A program made the position numbers and the translations under genes. From positions 170,975 through 234,974 of the forward strand of contig NZ_LWLE01000003.1 of assembly GCF_001905125.1 (NCBI RefSeq): a stretch of DNA of 64,000 bases. Reading direction: 5' to 3'. The DNA comes from Streptomyces sp. TSRI0281 (GTDB taxonomy: Bacteria > Actinomycetota > Actinomycetes > Streptomycetales > Streptomycetaceae). Numbering within the stretch: the stretch's first letter is position 1; every line of letters starts with the position of its first letter. Of the stretch, positions 1 to 8,538 are shown piece by piece. The notes below the pieces were generated by a model, which was not told the origin of the DNA, made no database searches, and worked only from the letters and a program-made list of their open reading frames with translations.

Positions 1-234
1 CGTGAAGAGCTGCGGACGTTGCTGGCCGAGACCATCGACACCGAGGTGAGCGAGGTCGGCGACGACACGGACTTCGTACAGACGCTGGGGGTCGACTCAC
101 TGATGGCCCTGGAGGTCGTCGTGGTGCTGGAACGCACGTACGCCATCAAATTCACCGAGGACGAGATGCGCTCGGTGAGGACGCTGAACAGCGCCCACGA
201 CGAGGTGCTCCGCAAGCTGCGGGAGCGCACGTGA
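1..234 (+). CDS. acyl carrier protein, 5' end outside window
   Basis: The frame is open from base 1, so the gene starts left of the window. The visible 77 residues carry the phosphopantetheine attachment motif GVDSLMALEVV, whose Ser is loaded with the 4'-phosphopantetheine arm, followed by the acidic helix typical of carrier proteins (TEDEMRSVRTL). The stop overlaps the GTG of the next gene by 4 bases, so this is translationally coupled to the dehydratases downstream. Neighbours (two dehydratases, ketoreductase, exporter) say it is a discrete ACP of a type II polyketide or specialised fatty-acid system rather than primary fatty-acid synthesis; that role is inference. ACP identity is secure. 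Confidence 0.88.
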   Translation, partial: REELRTLLAETIDTEVSEVGDDTDFVQTLGVDSLMALEVVVVLERTYAIKFTEDEMRSVRTLNSAHDEVLRKLRERT

Positions 235-629
235 CCAGTCCGGTCCTGGCCGGGCGGCGGGTGGTGCGGGAGCCGGGCCCCGACCCGGCCACCGGGAAGT
301 GGTCGGCCTCGTTCACGGTGGAGGTCACCGCGGACGAGCCGGTCTTCGCCGGGCACTATCCGGACTTCCCGATCTTTCCCGGCGTGTGCGTGCTGGAGTG
401 CGTACGGCACGCCGCCGAGTCCGCCACCCCGCCCGAGGCCGGTGAACTGCGGCTGGCCGCCGTGGAGTCAGGCCGGTTCCTCGGCTCGGTCCACCCCGGT
501 GACGTCATGACGGTCGACCTGACCTGGGTGCCGCACGGCACCGACTGGCGCTGCACCGCGAAGGTGGCGACCGCCCGCGGCCCGGCCGCGTCGTTCCGCT
601 GCCGCTACCGGAGCGGGGGGACGGCATGA
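231..629 (+). CDS. FabZ-like hot-dog dehydratase, subunit 1
   Basis: A 132-residue single hot-dog-fold protein. It keeps the FabA/FabZ active-site stretch GHYPDFPIFPGVCVLE: the catalytic His of the GHFP-type motif and, 14 residues on, the catalytic Glu that follows PGV. It lacks the N-terminal PHR-PFLLVDR block found in stand-alone FabZ, which instead is in the next gene. GTG start overlaps the ACP stop (GTGA), and its own stop overlaps the next ATG. It should dehydrate 3-hydroxyacyl-ACP to trans-2-enoyl-ACP in the cytoplasm, probably as a heterodimer with the following protein (inference). Alternatives are an FabA-type isomerase or a thioesterase-like hot-dog protein. Confidence 0.78.
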   Translation: MTSPVLAGRRVVREPGPDPATGKWSASFTVEVTADEPVFAGHYPDFPIFPGVCVLECVRHAAESATPPEAGELRLAAVESGRFLGSVHPGDVMTVDLTWVPHGTDWRCTAKVATARGPAASFRCRYRSGGTA

Positions 630-1141
630 TCACTTCCGCGGGAGTACGCGCCCTGCTGCCCCACCGGTACCCGATGCTCCTGGTCGACCGGGTCCTGACG
701 GCGGGCGCCGAGGACATCCGGTCCCTCAAGGCCGTCACGCTCAACGAACCGTGGTACGCCCGGCTCGGCCCGCAGCCCGCGGAGGCGGACTTCGCCTACC
801 CCGAGGTCCTGCTGGTCGAGTCCTGGACCCAGACCGCGGGACTGCTGGCCCAGCGACTGGCCGGCGGCGGGAACGACGACCGGACGATGCTGTTCGGCTC
901 CATGAGGGACGTCTCGTTCCACCGACGGGTGTTCCCCGGTGACGTGGTCGAGCACCACGCCCGGCTGCAACGCGCGGTGAACGACACGGTGATCTTCGAG
1001 GGAAGCAGCCGGGTCGGCGACGAGCCGGTACTGACCATCGGTGCCATCACGGTCGCCTTCCGCCCCCGGGAGCGGCTCGACCCCGAACACTCCGGTCCGG
1101 CGGACCCGTTGACCGGAAGCCAGCGAGGAGAGAAGTCATGA
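626..1141 (+). CDS. FabZ-like hot-dog protein, dehydratase subunit 2
   Basis: A 171-residue FabZ homologue with the canonical N-terminal block LLPHRYPMLLVDRV (residues about 10-23). The region that should read GHFP..P..PG is replaced by DFAYPEVLLVESWTQTAG, so the Glu is kept (LVES) but the catalytic His is missing. The C-terminal FPGDVVEHHARLQ strand matches FabZ. ATG overlaps the previous stop (ATGA), and its stop overlaps the ketoreductase start in the same way. Read with the previous gene, the pair looks like a heteromeric dehydratase in which one subunit supplies His and Glu and the other is structural or substrate-gating, as known for paired dehydratases such as HadAB. That division of labour is inference. 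Confidence 0.75.
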   Translation: MITSAGVRALLPHRYPMLLVDRVLTAGAEDIRSLKAVTLNEPWYARLGPQPAEADFAYPEVLLVESWTQTAGLLAQRLAGGGNDDRTMLFGSMRDVSFHRRVFPGDVVEHHARLQRAVNDTVIFEGSSRVGDEPVLTIGAITVAFRPRERLDPEHSGPADPLTGSQRGEKS

Positions 1142-1884
1142 CGGACAACGCAGCACCGGTCGCCCTGGTGAGCGGGGGATCGCGCGGGATCGGCCGGGCC
1201 GTCGTCCTGCGGCTGGCGGCCGACGGATACGACGTCGGTTTCTGCTACCGGTCCAACGAGCGGGCCGCACAGGAGCTGGAGAAGGAGGCGGGCGAGCTCG
1301 GCGTACGCGCGCTGGCGGTGCGGGCCGATGTGACCGACTCCGCGTCGGTCAAGGAGTGGGTGGCCCGGACGGAGTCCGACCTCGGCCCGATCGGGGTGGC
1401 GGTCTGCTCCGCGGGCATCACCCGCGACAACCCGCTGCTGCTGATGTCCGACGAGGACTGGCACAGCGTTCTGGACACCAACCTCGACGGCGTCTACCAC
1501 GTCTGCCGCGCGGTGATCTTCGAGATGATGAAGCGCAAGTCCGGCACGATCATCAATCTCTCCTCGGTCGCGGGTGTCTACGGAAACGCCACCCAGTCCA
1601 ACTACTCCGCCTCCAAGGCCGGAATCATCGGCTTCTCCAAGGCGCTCGCCAAGGAGGTCGGCCGCTACAACATCCGCGCCAACGTGGTGGCGCCGGGCTT
1701 CATCGAGACCGACATGACCGCCGAACTGACCGACAAGGTCAAGAAGGACGCGGCGAAGCAGATCCCGCTGCGCCGCTTCGGCGGGGCGGACGAGGTCGCG
1801 GACCTGGTCGCCTTCCTGGCGAGCGAGCGTGCCGCGTACATCACGGGATCGGTCCTCCAGATCGACGGCGGCATCACCATATGA
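1138..1884 (+). CDS. 3-oxoacyl-ACP reductase (FabG-type SDR)
   Basis: A 248-residue classical short-chain dehydrogenase. NADP-binding SGGSRGIG at residues 12-19, CSAG at 90-93, Asn115, catalytic Ser142/143 in NLSSVAG, Tyr156 and Lys160 in YSASK, and a C-terminal GG-ITI end. It reduces 3-oxoacyl-ACP to 3-hydroxyacyl-ACP, the step before the two dehydratases, and closes the ACP-DH-DH-KR operon with 4-base overlaps throughout. No enoyl reductase is seen here, so products would keep their double bonds unless a reductase lies upstream; that fits a polyene or cinnamoyl-type chain. An RBS (GAGGAG, about 1126-1131) precedes the ATG. It could also serve primary metabolism, but context argues against that. 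Confidence 0.9.
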   Translation: MTDNAAPVALVSGGSRGIGRAVVLRLAADGYDVGFCYRSNERAAQELEKEAGELGVRALAVRADVTDSASVKEWVARTESDLGPIGVAVCSAGITRDNPLLLMSDEDWHSVLDTNLDGVYHVCRAVIFEMMKRKSGTIINLSSVAGVYGNATQSNYSASKAGIIGFSKALAKEVGRYNIRANVVAPGFIETDMTAELTDKVKKDAAKQIPLRRFGGADEVADLVAFLASERAAYITGSVLQIDGGITI

Positions 1885-2168
1885 GGGCCGGCCGGGCCTG
1901 AGATGACGACGACCGGACACCGTCCCCGCGCCACGGACGGCATTCCGGTAAAGCCTCCAGCCGTTTCCCGAAGGCGCCGGTGGCCACAGCGAATTCTCGA
2001 AGTGCTCGTGAACGGGCCGCTGTTCGCTGATTTCCGCAACCTGCAGCGCTCCGTTCCCGGAGGTCGCGCACTTTTAGTATGGCCACCCGGCGCCGGTGGC
2101 TATTCCGAGCCCATATTCGAACCGGGGCCTGCCACCGGGCACCGGAAATAGCAACGGAGGCCCTGCAC
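1885..2168. other. intergenic leader between ketoreductase and ABC exporter
   Basis: About 284 bases with less GC-extreme sequence than the flanking genes, including AT-richer patches (gcgaattctcg, cttttagtatggcc near 2070-2080). A short open frame at 1903-2151 has no recognisable product. The stretch probably holds the exporter promoter; no element can be assigned with confidence. Confidence 0.3.
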
Positions 2169-3122
2169 GTGGCCAAACCCATGATTGAGGCAGTCGACGT
2201 CATAAAGTCGTTCGGTGACGTCAAGGCACTGAACGGGGTGAATGTTTCCGTTCCCGAAGGTTCGATCCACGGTTTGCTCGGCCATAACGGCGCCGGCAAG
2301 ACCACCCTGGTGCACATTCTCTCCACCCTGCTTCCGCCGAGCGGCGGCTCCGCCCGGATCTGCGGCTTCGACGTGGCCACCCAGCCGAAGGAAGTCCGCC
2401 GCTGCATCGGACTGACCGGCCAGTTCGCGTCCGTCGACGAACAGCTCAACGGCCGGGAGAACCTGGCCCTCGTCGCCCGTCTGCTGGGCGCGAGCAGGCG
2501 CCAGGCGGTCGCCCGTGCCGATGAGCTGCTGGAGATGTTCGAGCTGACCGAAGCGGCGAAGCGCCCGGTGCTCCAGTACTCCGGCGGTATGCGCAGGCGG
2601 CTGGACATCGCGGCGAGCCTCGTCGGCGGCCCCCGGGTCATCTTCCTCGACGAACCGACGACCGGACTGGACCCGAACGCCCGGATCGGTGTGTGGGAGA
2701 CCATCGAGCGGCTGGCCAAGGACGGCACGGCCGTCCTGCTCACCACGCAGTACCTGGAGGAGGCCGACCGCCTCTGCGAGCAGATCACCGTGCTGTCCGA
2801 GGGAAGTGTGGTCGCGGGCGGCAACCCCGCCGAGCTCAAGGCCGAGGTCGGTCAGCGCATGGTCACCGTGACGATGACGGCGGAGTCCGACGTGCCGGTC
2901 GCGGTGAAGGCTCTGGAGGGTGCCGGTATCCGCGCGACGCCGCAGGAGTCGGGGAAGGCCATCAGCGCCCCGGTGGCCGCCGCGGCGGACCTCGCCGTCG
3001 TCGTACGCATCCTGAGCGACGCCGACACGGAGATCGCCGAACTGGCCTTCACCGAGCCGACCCTGGACGACGTCTACCTGACGCTGACCCACGAGGCCAC
3101 CGCAAAGCCGGTGCCCGCGTGA
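2169..3122 (+). CDS. DrrA-type ABC exporter ATPase
   Basis: A 317-residue ATP-binding subunit of the daunorubicin-resistance (DrrA) class. Walker A GHNGAGKTT at residues 38-46, signature YSGGMRRR near 137, Walker B VIFLDEPTTGLDP near 157, and a DrrA-like C-terminal domain that ends in the TLDDVYLTLT motif. I chose GTG at 2169 because GGAGG (2156-2160) lies 8 bases before it and the family similarity begins there; the frame is open further upstream. It powers the permease encoded next and should pump the product of the adjacent biosynthetic operon, or a toxic intermediate, out of the cell. The substrate is not shown by the sequence. Confidence 0.88.
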   Translation: MAKPMIEAVDVIKSFGDVKALNGVNVSVPEGSIHGLLGHNGAGKTTLVHILSTLLPPSGGSARICGFDVATQPKEVRRCIGLTGQFASVDEQLNGRENLALVARLLGASRRQAVARADELLEMFELTEAAKRPVLQYSGGMRRRLDIAASLVGGPRVIFLDEPTTGLDPNARIGVWETIERLAKDGTAVLLTTQYLEEADRLCEQITVLSEGSVVAGGNPAELKAEVGQRMVTVTMTAESDVPVAVKALEGAGIRATPQESGKAISAPVAAAADLAVVVRILSDADTEIAELAFTEPTLDDVYLTLTHEATAKPVPA

Positions 3123-3159
3123 CCGTCCCCATCACTCCCATCGAAGAAGGAGCGTCGCG

Positions 3160-4002
3160 ATGACGGTCATCGACGCCGAGATCAGCCCGCAGCCGACGGC
3201 ACGTCTCACCAGGAGCGCCGCCGAACAGTGGGGCGGCAGCAGCCTGTTCACCCAGACCCTGGCGCTCACCGCACGGTCCGTCCGGCCGTACCTCCAGGCC
3301 GGGGTGCTCGTCGTGACGTTCATCGAGCCGCTGGTCATGCTGCTGATGTTCGGCGGTGTGCTGCGTGTGCTCGGCGACACGGCCGTGCCCGAGAACGACA
3401 TGTCCTACATCGCCGGCCTGGCCCCCGCGATCATGATCATCACCGCGGTCGCGGCCGGTGCCCAGGCGGGCAACGGCCTGATCAACGACCTGCGCAACGA
3501 TGTGATCACCCGGTTCCACACGATGCCGATCTCCCGGTTCAGCGTGCTGCTGGCCAGGAGCTTCGCGGACGCCGCCCGGTCGCTCTACCAGTTGATCGCC
3601 GTGGCCGTACTGGCCTGGCTGATCTTCGACTTCGAGCCGCCGGGCGGATTCTTCGGTGTGGTCGGCTCGATCCTGCTGGCCCTGCTCGTCGGCTGGTCCA
3701 TGAGCTGGATCTTCATCGCGCTGGCCGCCGTGCTGCGCAACGGTGATGTGCTGCGCATGATCACGACCCTGTGCACCTTCCCGCTGCTGTTCGCCTCCAA
3801 CGCGTTCGTGGACCCGGAGTCGATGCCGGTCTGGCTGCGCGTGGTCGCCGAGGCGAACCCGATCTCGTACGCCAACGACGCGATGCGCGGACTGGTGGCC
3901 GGGCAGGCCACGCTCACGGAGATGCTCGCCACCCTGGCCGTCTCCTTCGTCCTGGTGGTGGTGTGCGCACCGATCGCGAACCGTTCCTTCCGGGTGCTGT
4001 GA
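3160..4002 (+). CDS. ABC-2 type (DrrB-like) exporter permease
   Basis: A 280-residue ABC-2 permease with a hydrophilic N-terminus and about six hydrophobic segments, beginning around residue 45 (LQAGVLVVTFIEPLVMLLMFGG) and ending near the C-terminus (LAVSFVLVVVCAPIANR). The EADANPISYA-like stretch (here EANPISYANDAMRG) is the usual C-terminal signature of DrrB-type permeases. GAAGGAG at 3144-3150 precedes the ATG. It follows the ATPase gene by 37 bases, so the two form one transcription unit and a membrane transporter together. Substrate unknown; proximity to the ACP/DH/DH/KR operon suggests export of its product. Confidence 0.87.
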   Translation: MTVIDAEISPQPTARLTRSAAEQWGGSSLFTQTLALTARSVRPYLQAGVLVVTFIEPLVMLLMFGGVLRVLGDTAVPENDMSYIAGLAPAIMIITAVAAGAQAGNGLINDLRNDVITRFHTMPISRFSVLLARSFADAARSLYQLIAVAVLAWLIFDFEPPGGFFGVVGSILLALLVGWSMSWIFIALAAVLRNGDVLRMITTLCTFPLLFASNAFVDPESMPVWLRVVAEANPISYANDAMRGLVAGQATLTEMLATLAVSFVLVVVCAPIANRSFRVL

Positions 4003-4103
4003 CCGTTGGGCCCCGTGTGCTCCGGCCGGTGCCGCTCTGACCGGTGCCGGCCGGATGCGGGCCGGGAGGCGAGGTGCGAGCGCCTCCCGGCCGGCGCGTG
4101 CGG

Positions 4104-6065
4104 TCAGCCCCGGCCCCGGGAGATCGAGAAGATCACCCGGAGTACGAGAATGCAGCTGATCACCAGCAGGTTGTAGCCGATCAGCTGGCTGAGGGAGACG
4201 GAACCGATGATCGTCGGTTTGCTGTCGATGCTCAGCAGCACGGCACCGACCAGCGCGGTGATCCCGCCGATGAAGGAAAGCAGCACATCGTGGACGAGAC
4301 CGCGCAGGAAGCGCCGGTCGCGCTCGTCCGCGAGCAGCCGTATCTGGATGCCGAGCCGGCCGCCCTCCAGCGCGCTGCTGATCCGGTCCACCCGCCGGGG
4401 CAGCCGGCGCAGCACGGACGTGAGCGAGATCGTCTCCTCGACCAGGGTGTCCTTGACCCGCTCGTAGGTCAGCCGCTCCTGGACCCGGGCGGCGGCGAAC
4501 CTGCGGGCCTCCGTCACGATGTCGAAGTCCGCGACGAGCCGTTCGACGGTGCCCTCCACGGTGGCCAGCGCCCGGAAGGTCGCCGCCACCTCCGGCGGGA
4601 CGGTCAGACCGTGCCGGGCGACGAGCAGGAAGAGTTCGGAGAAGATCTCGCGGTTCGGCCTGCTGCCGGGACTCAGATAGCGCGCCATGAACCTCCCCAG
4701 CGACCGTTCCAGCTTCTTCTCGTCGATCTGCTCCGGACGGTCGACCACCTCCAGCAGCGCGTCGCTGAGCGCCGTCGGATCGTTGCGGTGGAAGGCGAGG
4801 AGCAGGTCGCGCAGCGCGGTGCGCATCGTCCGGTCGAGCCGGCCGACCGAGCCGAAGTCGATCAGGCCCAGTTCGCCGGTGCTCAGCAGCAGTACGTTCC
4901 CCGGGTGCGGGTCGGCGTGGAACACCCCGCCGAGCATGATCTGTTCGAGGATGCAGTCCAGCAGTTGCTGGGCGAGTGCCGCGCCGTCCAGTCCGCGTGC
5001 GGCGATCGCGTCCCCGGCGGAGGTGAGGGGGACACCGTCCAGCCACTCCAGGGTCAGGACCCGCTCGGTGCTGAACTCCTCGTAGACGCGCGGCGTACGT
5101 ATGGTGCCGGTGGCTCCAGATTCCGCGGCTCCTGCGGTGATGGCGGCCATGTTGCGGGCTTCGGTCCGGAAGTCCAGTTCCTCGTGGAGCGAGGCGGCGA
5201 ACCCGCCGATCAGGTCGCAGAGCCCCAGGCTCCGGGCCCAGTGGGTGTGCTCCTCCAGCTTGCGGCCGATCCGGAGCAGGATGTCCAGGTCACGGTCGAC
5301 GACCTGCTCGGCGCCGGGGCGCTGGACCTTGACCGCGATCTCCTGGCCGTCCGCCAGCCGGGCCCGGTGCACCTGGGCCATCGACCCCGCAGCCAGTGGC
5401 TCCCGGTCGAACGAGGCGAAGACCGCCTCCGGGTCGCGGCCCAGCTCCTCGGTCAGCGCCTCCCGCACCCGCTCCCACGGCTCGGCCGCCGCCTGGTGGT
5501 GGAGGCGCGAGAACTCCTCGACGTACTCGGCGGGGAGCAGGTCGTAGCGGGTGGACAGCATCTGCCCGAGCTTCACGAACGTCGCGCCCGCCTCCTCCAG
5601 GGCCAGCCGCAGCCGGCGCGCGGACTGCTGGCGGCCCGCGACCGATCCCTTCGGCGAACCGGCCCGGGCGAGTCCGCGCAGTGACGGCGAGAGACCGTTC
5701 CGCATGGCGATGGCGCTGAGTTCCGCGTAACGCCGGGTACGTGCCACCCGGCGGCGTATCACTCCGGGCAGCCGGACGAGGTCGGACAACATGCTGCTGG
5801 GCAGCAGGACCTCCGAGATCGCCAGGAACAGCATCGTGACCAGGATTCCGCAGCCCACCTGCACGGAGGTCATCGCCGGACGGTGACTGCTCGGGCCCAT
5901 GGCCGAGATGATCTGCATCGTCGCCAGAACACCCACGGTCCCGCTGATCACCGCACGGATCTTGCCGATTCTTATACCGAGCAATCGCCGGGCGCCCATG
6001 GAGAGGCCGACCAGCGTGAACACGAAGAGGACCGGTATGAGGATCAGGAACGCTGTGTGCTGCAT
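4104..6065 (-). CDS. ABC1/AarF (UbiB-like) atypical kinase family protein
   Basis: A 653-residue protein of the ABC1/ADCK/UbiB family, converging on the exporter genes. Hydrophobic N-terminal segments (about residues 5-25, 40-55 and 75-95) precede the kinase-like domain, whose hallmark KxGQ motif is FVKLGQMLSTRYD (about residue 165). Lys-containing IAVKVQRPG, the catalytic HADPHPGNVLL and DFGSVG motifs are all present, and the C-terminus has further membrane segments. Family members are ATP-binding membrane-associated proteins linked to quinone and isoprenoid lipid homeostasis; in Streptomyces the substrate is unknown. The gene is monocistronic here. A long antisense open frame over it is a codon-bias shadow. 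Confidence 0.85.
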   Translation of the reverse strand: MQHTAFLILIPVLFVFTLVGLSMGARRLLGIRIGKIRAVISGTVGVLATMQIISAMGPSSHRPAMTSVQVGCGILVTMLFLAISEVLLPSSMLSDLVRLPGVIRRRVARTRRYAELSAIAMRNGLSPSLRGLARAGSPKGSVAGRQQSARRLRLALEEAGATFVKLGQMLSTRYDLLPAEYVEEFSRLHHQAAAEPWERVREALTEELGRDPEAVFASFDREPLAAGSMAQVHRARLADGQEIAVKVQRPGAEQVVDRDLDILLRIGRKLEEHTHWARSLGLCDLIGGFAASLHEELDFRTEARNMAAITAGAAESGATGTIRTPRVYEEFSTERVLTLEWLDGVPLTSAGDAIAARGLDGAALAQQLLDCILEQIMLGGVFHADPHPGNVLLLSTGELGLIDFGSVGRLDRTMRTALRDLLLAFHRNDPTALSDALLEVVDRPEQIDEKKLERSLGRFMARYLSPGSRPNREIFSELFLLVARHGLTVPPEVAATFRALATVEGTVERLVADFDIVTEARRFAAARVQERLTYERVKDTLVEETISLTSVLRRLPRRVDRISSALEGGRLGIQIRLLADERDRRFLRGLVHDVLLSFIGGITALVGAVLLSIDSKPTIIGSVSLSQLIGYNLLVISCILVLRVIFSISRGRG

Positions 6066-6817
6066 GGGCTGTGCCTTCCCGGACCGGAGTCCGCGTGCGG
6101 GTTCGGGTACGGGGCCTCACGTACGGGGACTTGCCCACGGAGGCCGTGGCGCTGACGGCAGGTCAGGCAGGGCCGGGGGTCGGCCGGTGTGCGGCCCCTC
6201 CTGGCTGGGGGGCCATTGTCCGTGCCCCGGCGAAGCCGCTCCACCGGGGCACGTTGCAGGAAACTGCAGATGTGCGGGCGAGGGCACCGTGGCGGCAAGG
6301 TGCGGCCCCGTTGCGGGGGGAGGCGCCCCGGCCCCGGATTCGGCCCAGGATTCGGGCCCGGATTCGGCCACGGAATCGGCCCAGGATTCGGGACCGGATT
6401 CGGGCCCGGCCCCGGAAATGCGTCGGCCGGCCGACTGCGGCGCGAAGCGATGACCCGCGCACACTCTGCCATCTTCCCCTTGCGCGACGGACGTTCACCG
6501 ACCGTCGCGGCGAAGGCGGTGTCCTGAGAAGGGCGTCACACGGCGGTGATTTGATCCGGAACGGGACTGGATGGGTGCTTTCGTCGCCTTGGCCGGGAAT
6601 GTGCTCACTCTTCCGGGAAGGCAGGAAACGCACCGCGGGTAGATGGCCTGTTCTGCCGCCTACCCGGCCTTGCGGTGGGGGAAACCCGAGCGGCCGTGGC
6701 ACCAAGCTGTCGAAACGGGTCCTCGGACGCGCCGACTGTGCTGGACGCGGCCTAAGTTGACCTCGACAGAGCGGGCGGAGGGTTCGCCCGTGAGAAGGAA
6801 ACTGCCGAGAGGTTGAT
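6066..6817. other. 752-bp non-coding stretch with tandem repeats
   Basis: This gap separates the ABC1-kinase gene and the LuxR regulator, which are divergent, so it should hold both promoters. It contains the 12-bp repeat array described separately. Several overlapping open frames cross it on both strands (for example 6189-6527 and 6044-6472), but they have low-complexity or unrecognisable translations and no good ribosome site. No RNA gene was recognised. Confidence 0.5.
6336..6410. repeat. 12-bp tandem repeat array (GGATTCGGNCCN)
   Basis: Six units of the form ggattcggnccn start at 6336, 6348, 6360, 6372 (ggaatcgg variant), 6384 and 6396, exactly 12 bases apart. Because the period is a multiple of 3, each frame reads as a periodic peptide (GPGF-type forward, PNPG-type reverse), but no credible gene carries it. 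It is most likely an intergenic satellite with possible copy-number variation between strains. Confidence 0.8.
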
Positions 6818-7771
6818 GTGGCGGACACGGGGATCGGTCTGGATGCGCGGTCGGAGCTTCTGTACCGGAAGCTGCTTCTGCGGGCGACATGGAGGACGCA
6901 CGAATTGGCGCAGGCCCTGGCGTGGTCGGCGGACCAGGTGATGCGAGCGCTGGACGGGCTGCGGACCGAAGGTCTGGCCAGTGCCTCCGGGGAGGACGGA
7001 GCGGCCTTCCGCGCCGTCGAGCCGTGCATAGCCCTGCCGGCGCTGCTGGCCTGGCGGATGCGTGAGGGCCGCTCGCCACAGCCCTGCCCCATCCAGATCG
7101 GCAGGTTCATCGCCCTGCACGAGCAGGCGGAACGATTCGGGGACCCCGTCGGCGGCGGCGAGAGCCGGCACGACGTGTCGGTGACGATCGAACGCCTGGT
7201 CGCCAAGGTCGAGCGCGAGGTCGTGTTCCTCGTCCCCCAGCACAACGAGGGCGGCTTCGAGTTCTCCCGCCCCATCGTGGACATGGTGCTGAGGCGCGGT
7301 GCGCGATTCCGGTCCGTGTGGGCGTCCTCGGTGCTCCAGTCGCCGGGAGCCATGGCACATGCCCAGTGGCTCACGCAGGAGGGCGCGGCGCTGCGCTCGG
7401 TCGGTACGGTGCCGCCGCGCGCCATGATCATGGACGGCGCTGTCGCGGTGGTCATCGACGAGACCGAAGGGGCCCGTGTCGTGCGCTCCGCTGCCGAACT
7501 GGACCGGCTGTGCGCCCTCGCCGAGCGGTTCTGGGAGCGCGGAGCGACGGTCCGCCAGACCGGCAGGCAGCCCGGTGCCACCACGCGCCGGCCCCGCTCG
7601 GAGGTCGTCCTGCGGCTCCTGTCCGAAGGGCTGACCGACGACGCGATCGCCCGTCGGCTGGGTTGCAGCGTCCGCACCGTGCGCAATGATGTCGCGTCCG
7701 CCATGGCCGCCCTCGACGCGCGCAGCCGTTTCCAGGCCGGGGCCCGAGCCATGCAGGTCGGCCTGATCTGA
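6818..7771 (+). CDS. LuxR-family C-terminal HTH regulator with TrmB-like N-terminus
   Basis: A 317-residue transcription factor. The N-terminus (residues about 8-60, LLYRKLLLRATWRTHELAQAL..DQVMRALDGLRTEGL) is a winged-helix-like module of the TrmB type. The C-terminal 60 residues form a LuxR/GerE HTH (VLRLLSEGLTDDAIARRLGCSVRTVRNDV). GTG at 6818 is preceded by GAGAGG (about 6807-6812). The middle part is a sensor-like region without a recognised ligand domain. Such TrmB/LuxR hybrids are common in Streptomyces, often near specialised-metabolite genes. The target is unknown; the polyketide operon 3 kb to the left is one candidate but not shown. Confidence 0.82.
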   Translation: MADTGIGLDARSELLYRKLLLRATWRTHELAQALAWSADQVMRALDGLRTEGLASASGEDGAAFRAVEPCIALPALLAWRMREGRSPQPCPIQIGRFIALHEQAERFGDPVGGGESRHDVSVTIERLVAKVEREVVFLVPQHNEGGFEFSRPIVDMVLRRGARFRSVWASSVLQSPGAMAHAQWLTQEGAALRSVGTVPPRAMIMDGAVAVVIDETEGARVVRSAAELDRLCALAERFWERGATVRQTGRQPGATTRRPRSEVVLRLLSEGLTDDAIARRLGCSVRTVRNDVASAMAALDARSRFQAGARAMQVGLI

Positions 7772-7942
7772 ACACCCGGCGCCCTGCGCCCCGTCGAGCG
7801 GGAAGGCGGCTCCACGGCGCGGACGGGCAGCCGATGACCGGGCCGATGGGCCCGAGCAGGAACGGGCGGTGCCGGTGCGCCGGTCGCGGCGGGCGATGAC
7901 CACATCGCGGGCCGCGCGTTCATCGGCCGGTACCCCCCACGC

Positions 7943-8050
7943 CGCCCAAGTCCGCCGTACCCAAGCCCGCCCCACCCAAGAGCCCCACCCAAGCGCCCTG
8001 CCCAGCGCCTCGCCCAAGGCCCCTGCCCAGCACCCTGCCCAAGGCCCCTG
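7943..8050. repeat. CCCAAG-containing degenerate tandem repeats
   Basis: The core CCCAAG or CCCAG recurs about every 12-18 bases (7945, 7960, 7975, 7988 and on to 8040) in a C-rich context such as gcccctgcccagcaccctgcccaag. The array fills most of the 299-base gap between the convergent LuxR and MarR genes. The open frame through it is low-complexity and not believed to be a gene. No separate hairpin terminator is obvious. Confidence 0.6.
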
Positions 8051-8070
8051 AGTGCTGCCGAGTCCTTCGG

Positions 8071-8538
8071 TTACGGGGCTTCCCCGGCCGGAGACGTGGA
8101 CGTCACGGTGTCCAGCGCCGCCGACAGCCGCTCCAGCGCCTCCACGGCTCGCGTGAACTCCCCCTCGCCCAGCTCCTCGGCCAGCCGCGCCGCGAACTCC
8201 GCGTGTCCGGGGTTGATTTCGCCCACGGCGGCCAGCCCCTCCGTGGTGGGCCGGAGCAGCTTGGCGCGCCGGTGGGCCGGGTTCTCCACGTACTCCGCGA
8301 GCCCCTTCGTGACCAGCAGGTCCGCGATCCGCTGCACGCTCTGGCGGGTGATCCCCATCGCCCGTGCGATCCCGGCCACCGGCAACGGCTCGGGCAGCAC
8401 CGCGCCCAGCACCTGCCACCACGCCGCCGTCAGCCCGCCGGGCCGGGCCAGCCCGTCCGCGACGGCGAGGAACTGTCCGTTCAGCCGGAAGACCGTGAGC
8501 GCCGCCCGGCCCAGCCGGTCCTGGTCCTCCCGGCTCAT
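8071..8538 (-). CDS. MarR-family transcriptional regulator
   Basis: A 155-residue MarR protein. The winged helix is PVAGIARAMGITRQSVQRIADLLVTKGL (about residues 53-80), followed by the wing ENPAHRRAKLLRPT and a C-terminal dimerisation helix. The ATG at 8538 overlaps the stop of the upstream DJ-1-type gene by 4 bases (ATGA), so the two are one operon. Two closely spaced inverted repeats over the operon promoter (9151-9186) are the obvious operator, giving autoregulation relieved by a ligand or oxidant; this is inference from layout. Which signal it senses is not visible. Confidence 0.88.
   Translation of the reverse strand: MSREDQDRLGRAALTVFRLNGQFLAVADGLARPGGLTAAWWQVLGAVLPEPLPVAGIARAMGITRQSVQRIADLLVTKGLAEYVENPAHRRAKLLRPTTEGLAAVGEINPGHAEFAARLAEELGEGEFTRAVEALERLSAALDTVTSTSPAGEAP

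Noticed and set aside
1903..2151. 82-residue open frame between ketoreductase and exporter
   Set aside because: Arg/Pro-rich translation, no ribosome site and weaker coding bias than the flanking genes.
4044..5684. 546-residue rightward frame over the ABC1-kinase gene
   Set aside because: Opposite-strand shadow of a gene with clear motifs.
6044..6472. leftward Pro/Asn-rich frame and rightward Gly/Phe-rich frame over the 12-bp repeats
   Set aside because: Periodic translations come only from the repeat; no start site or homology.
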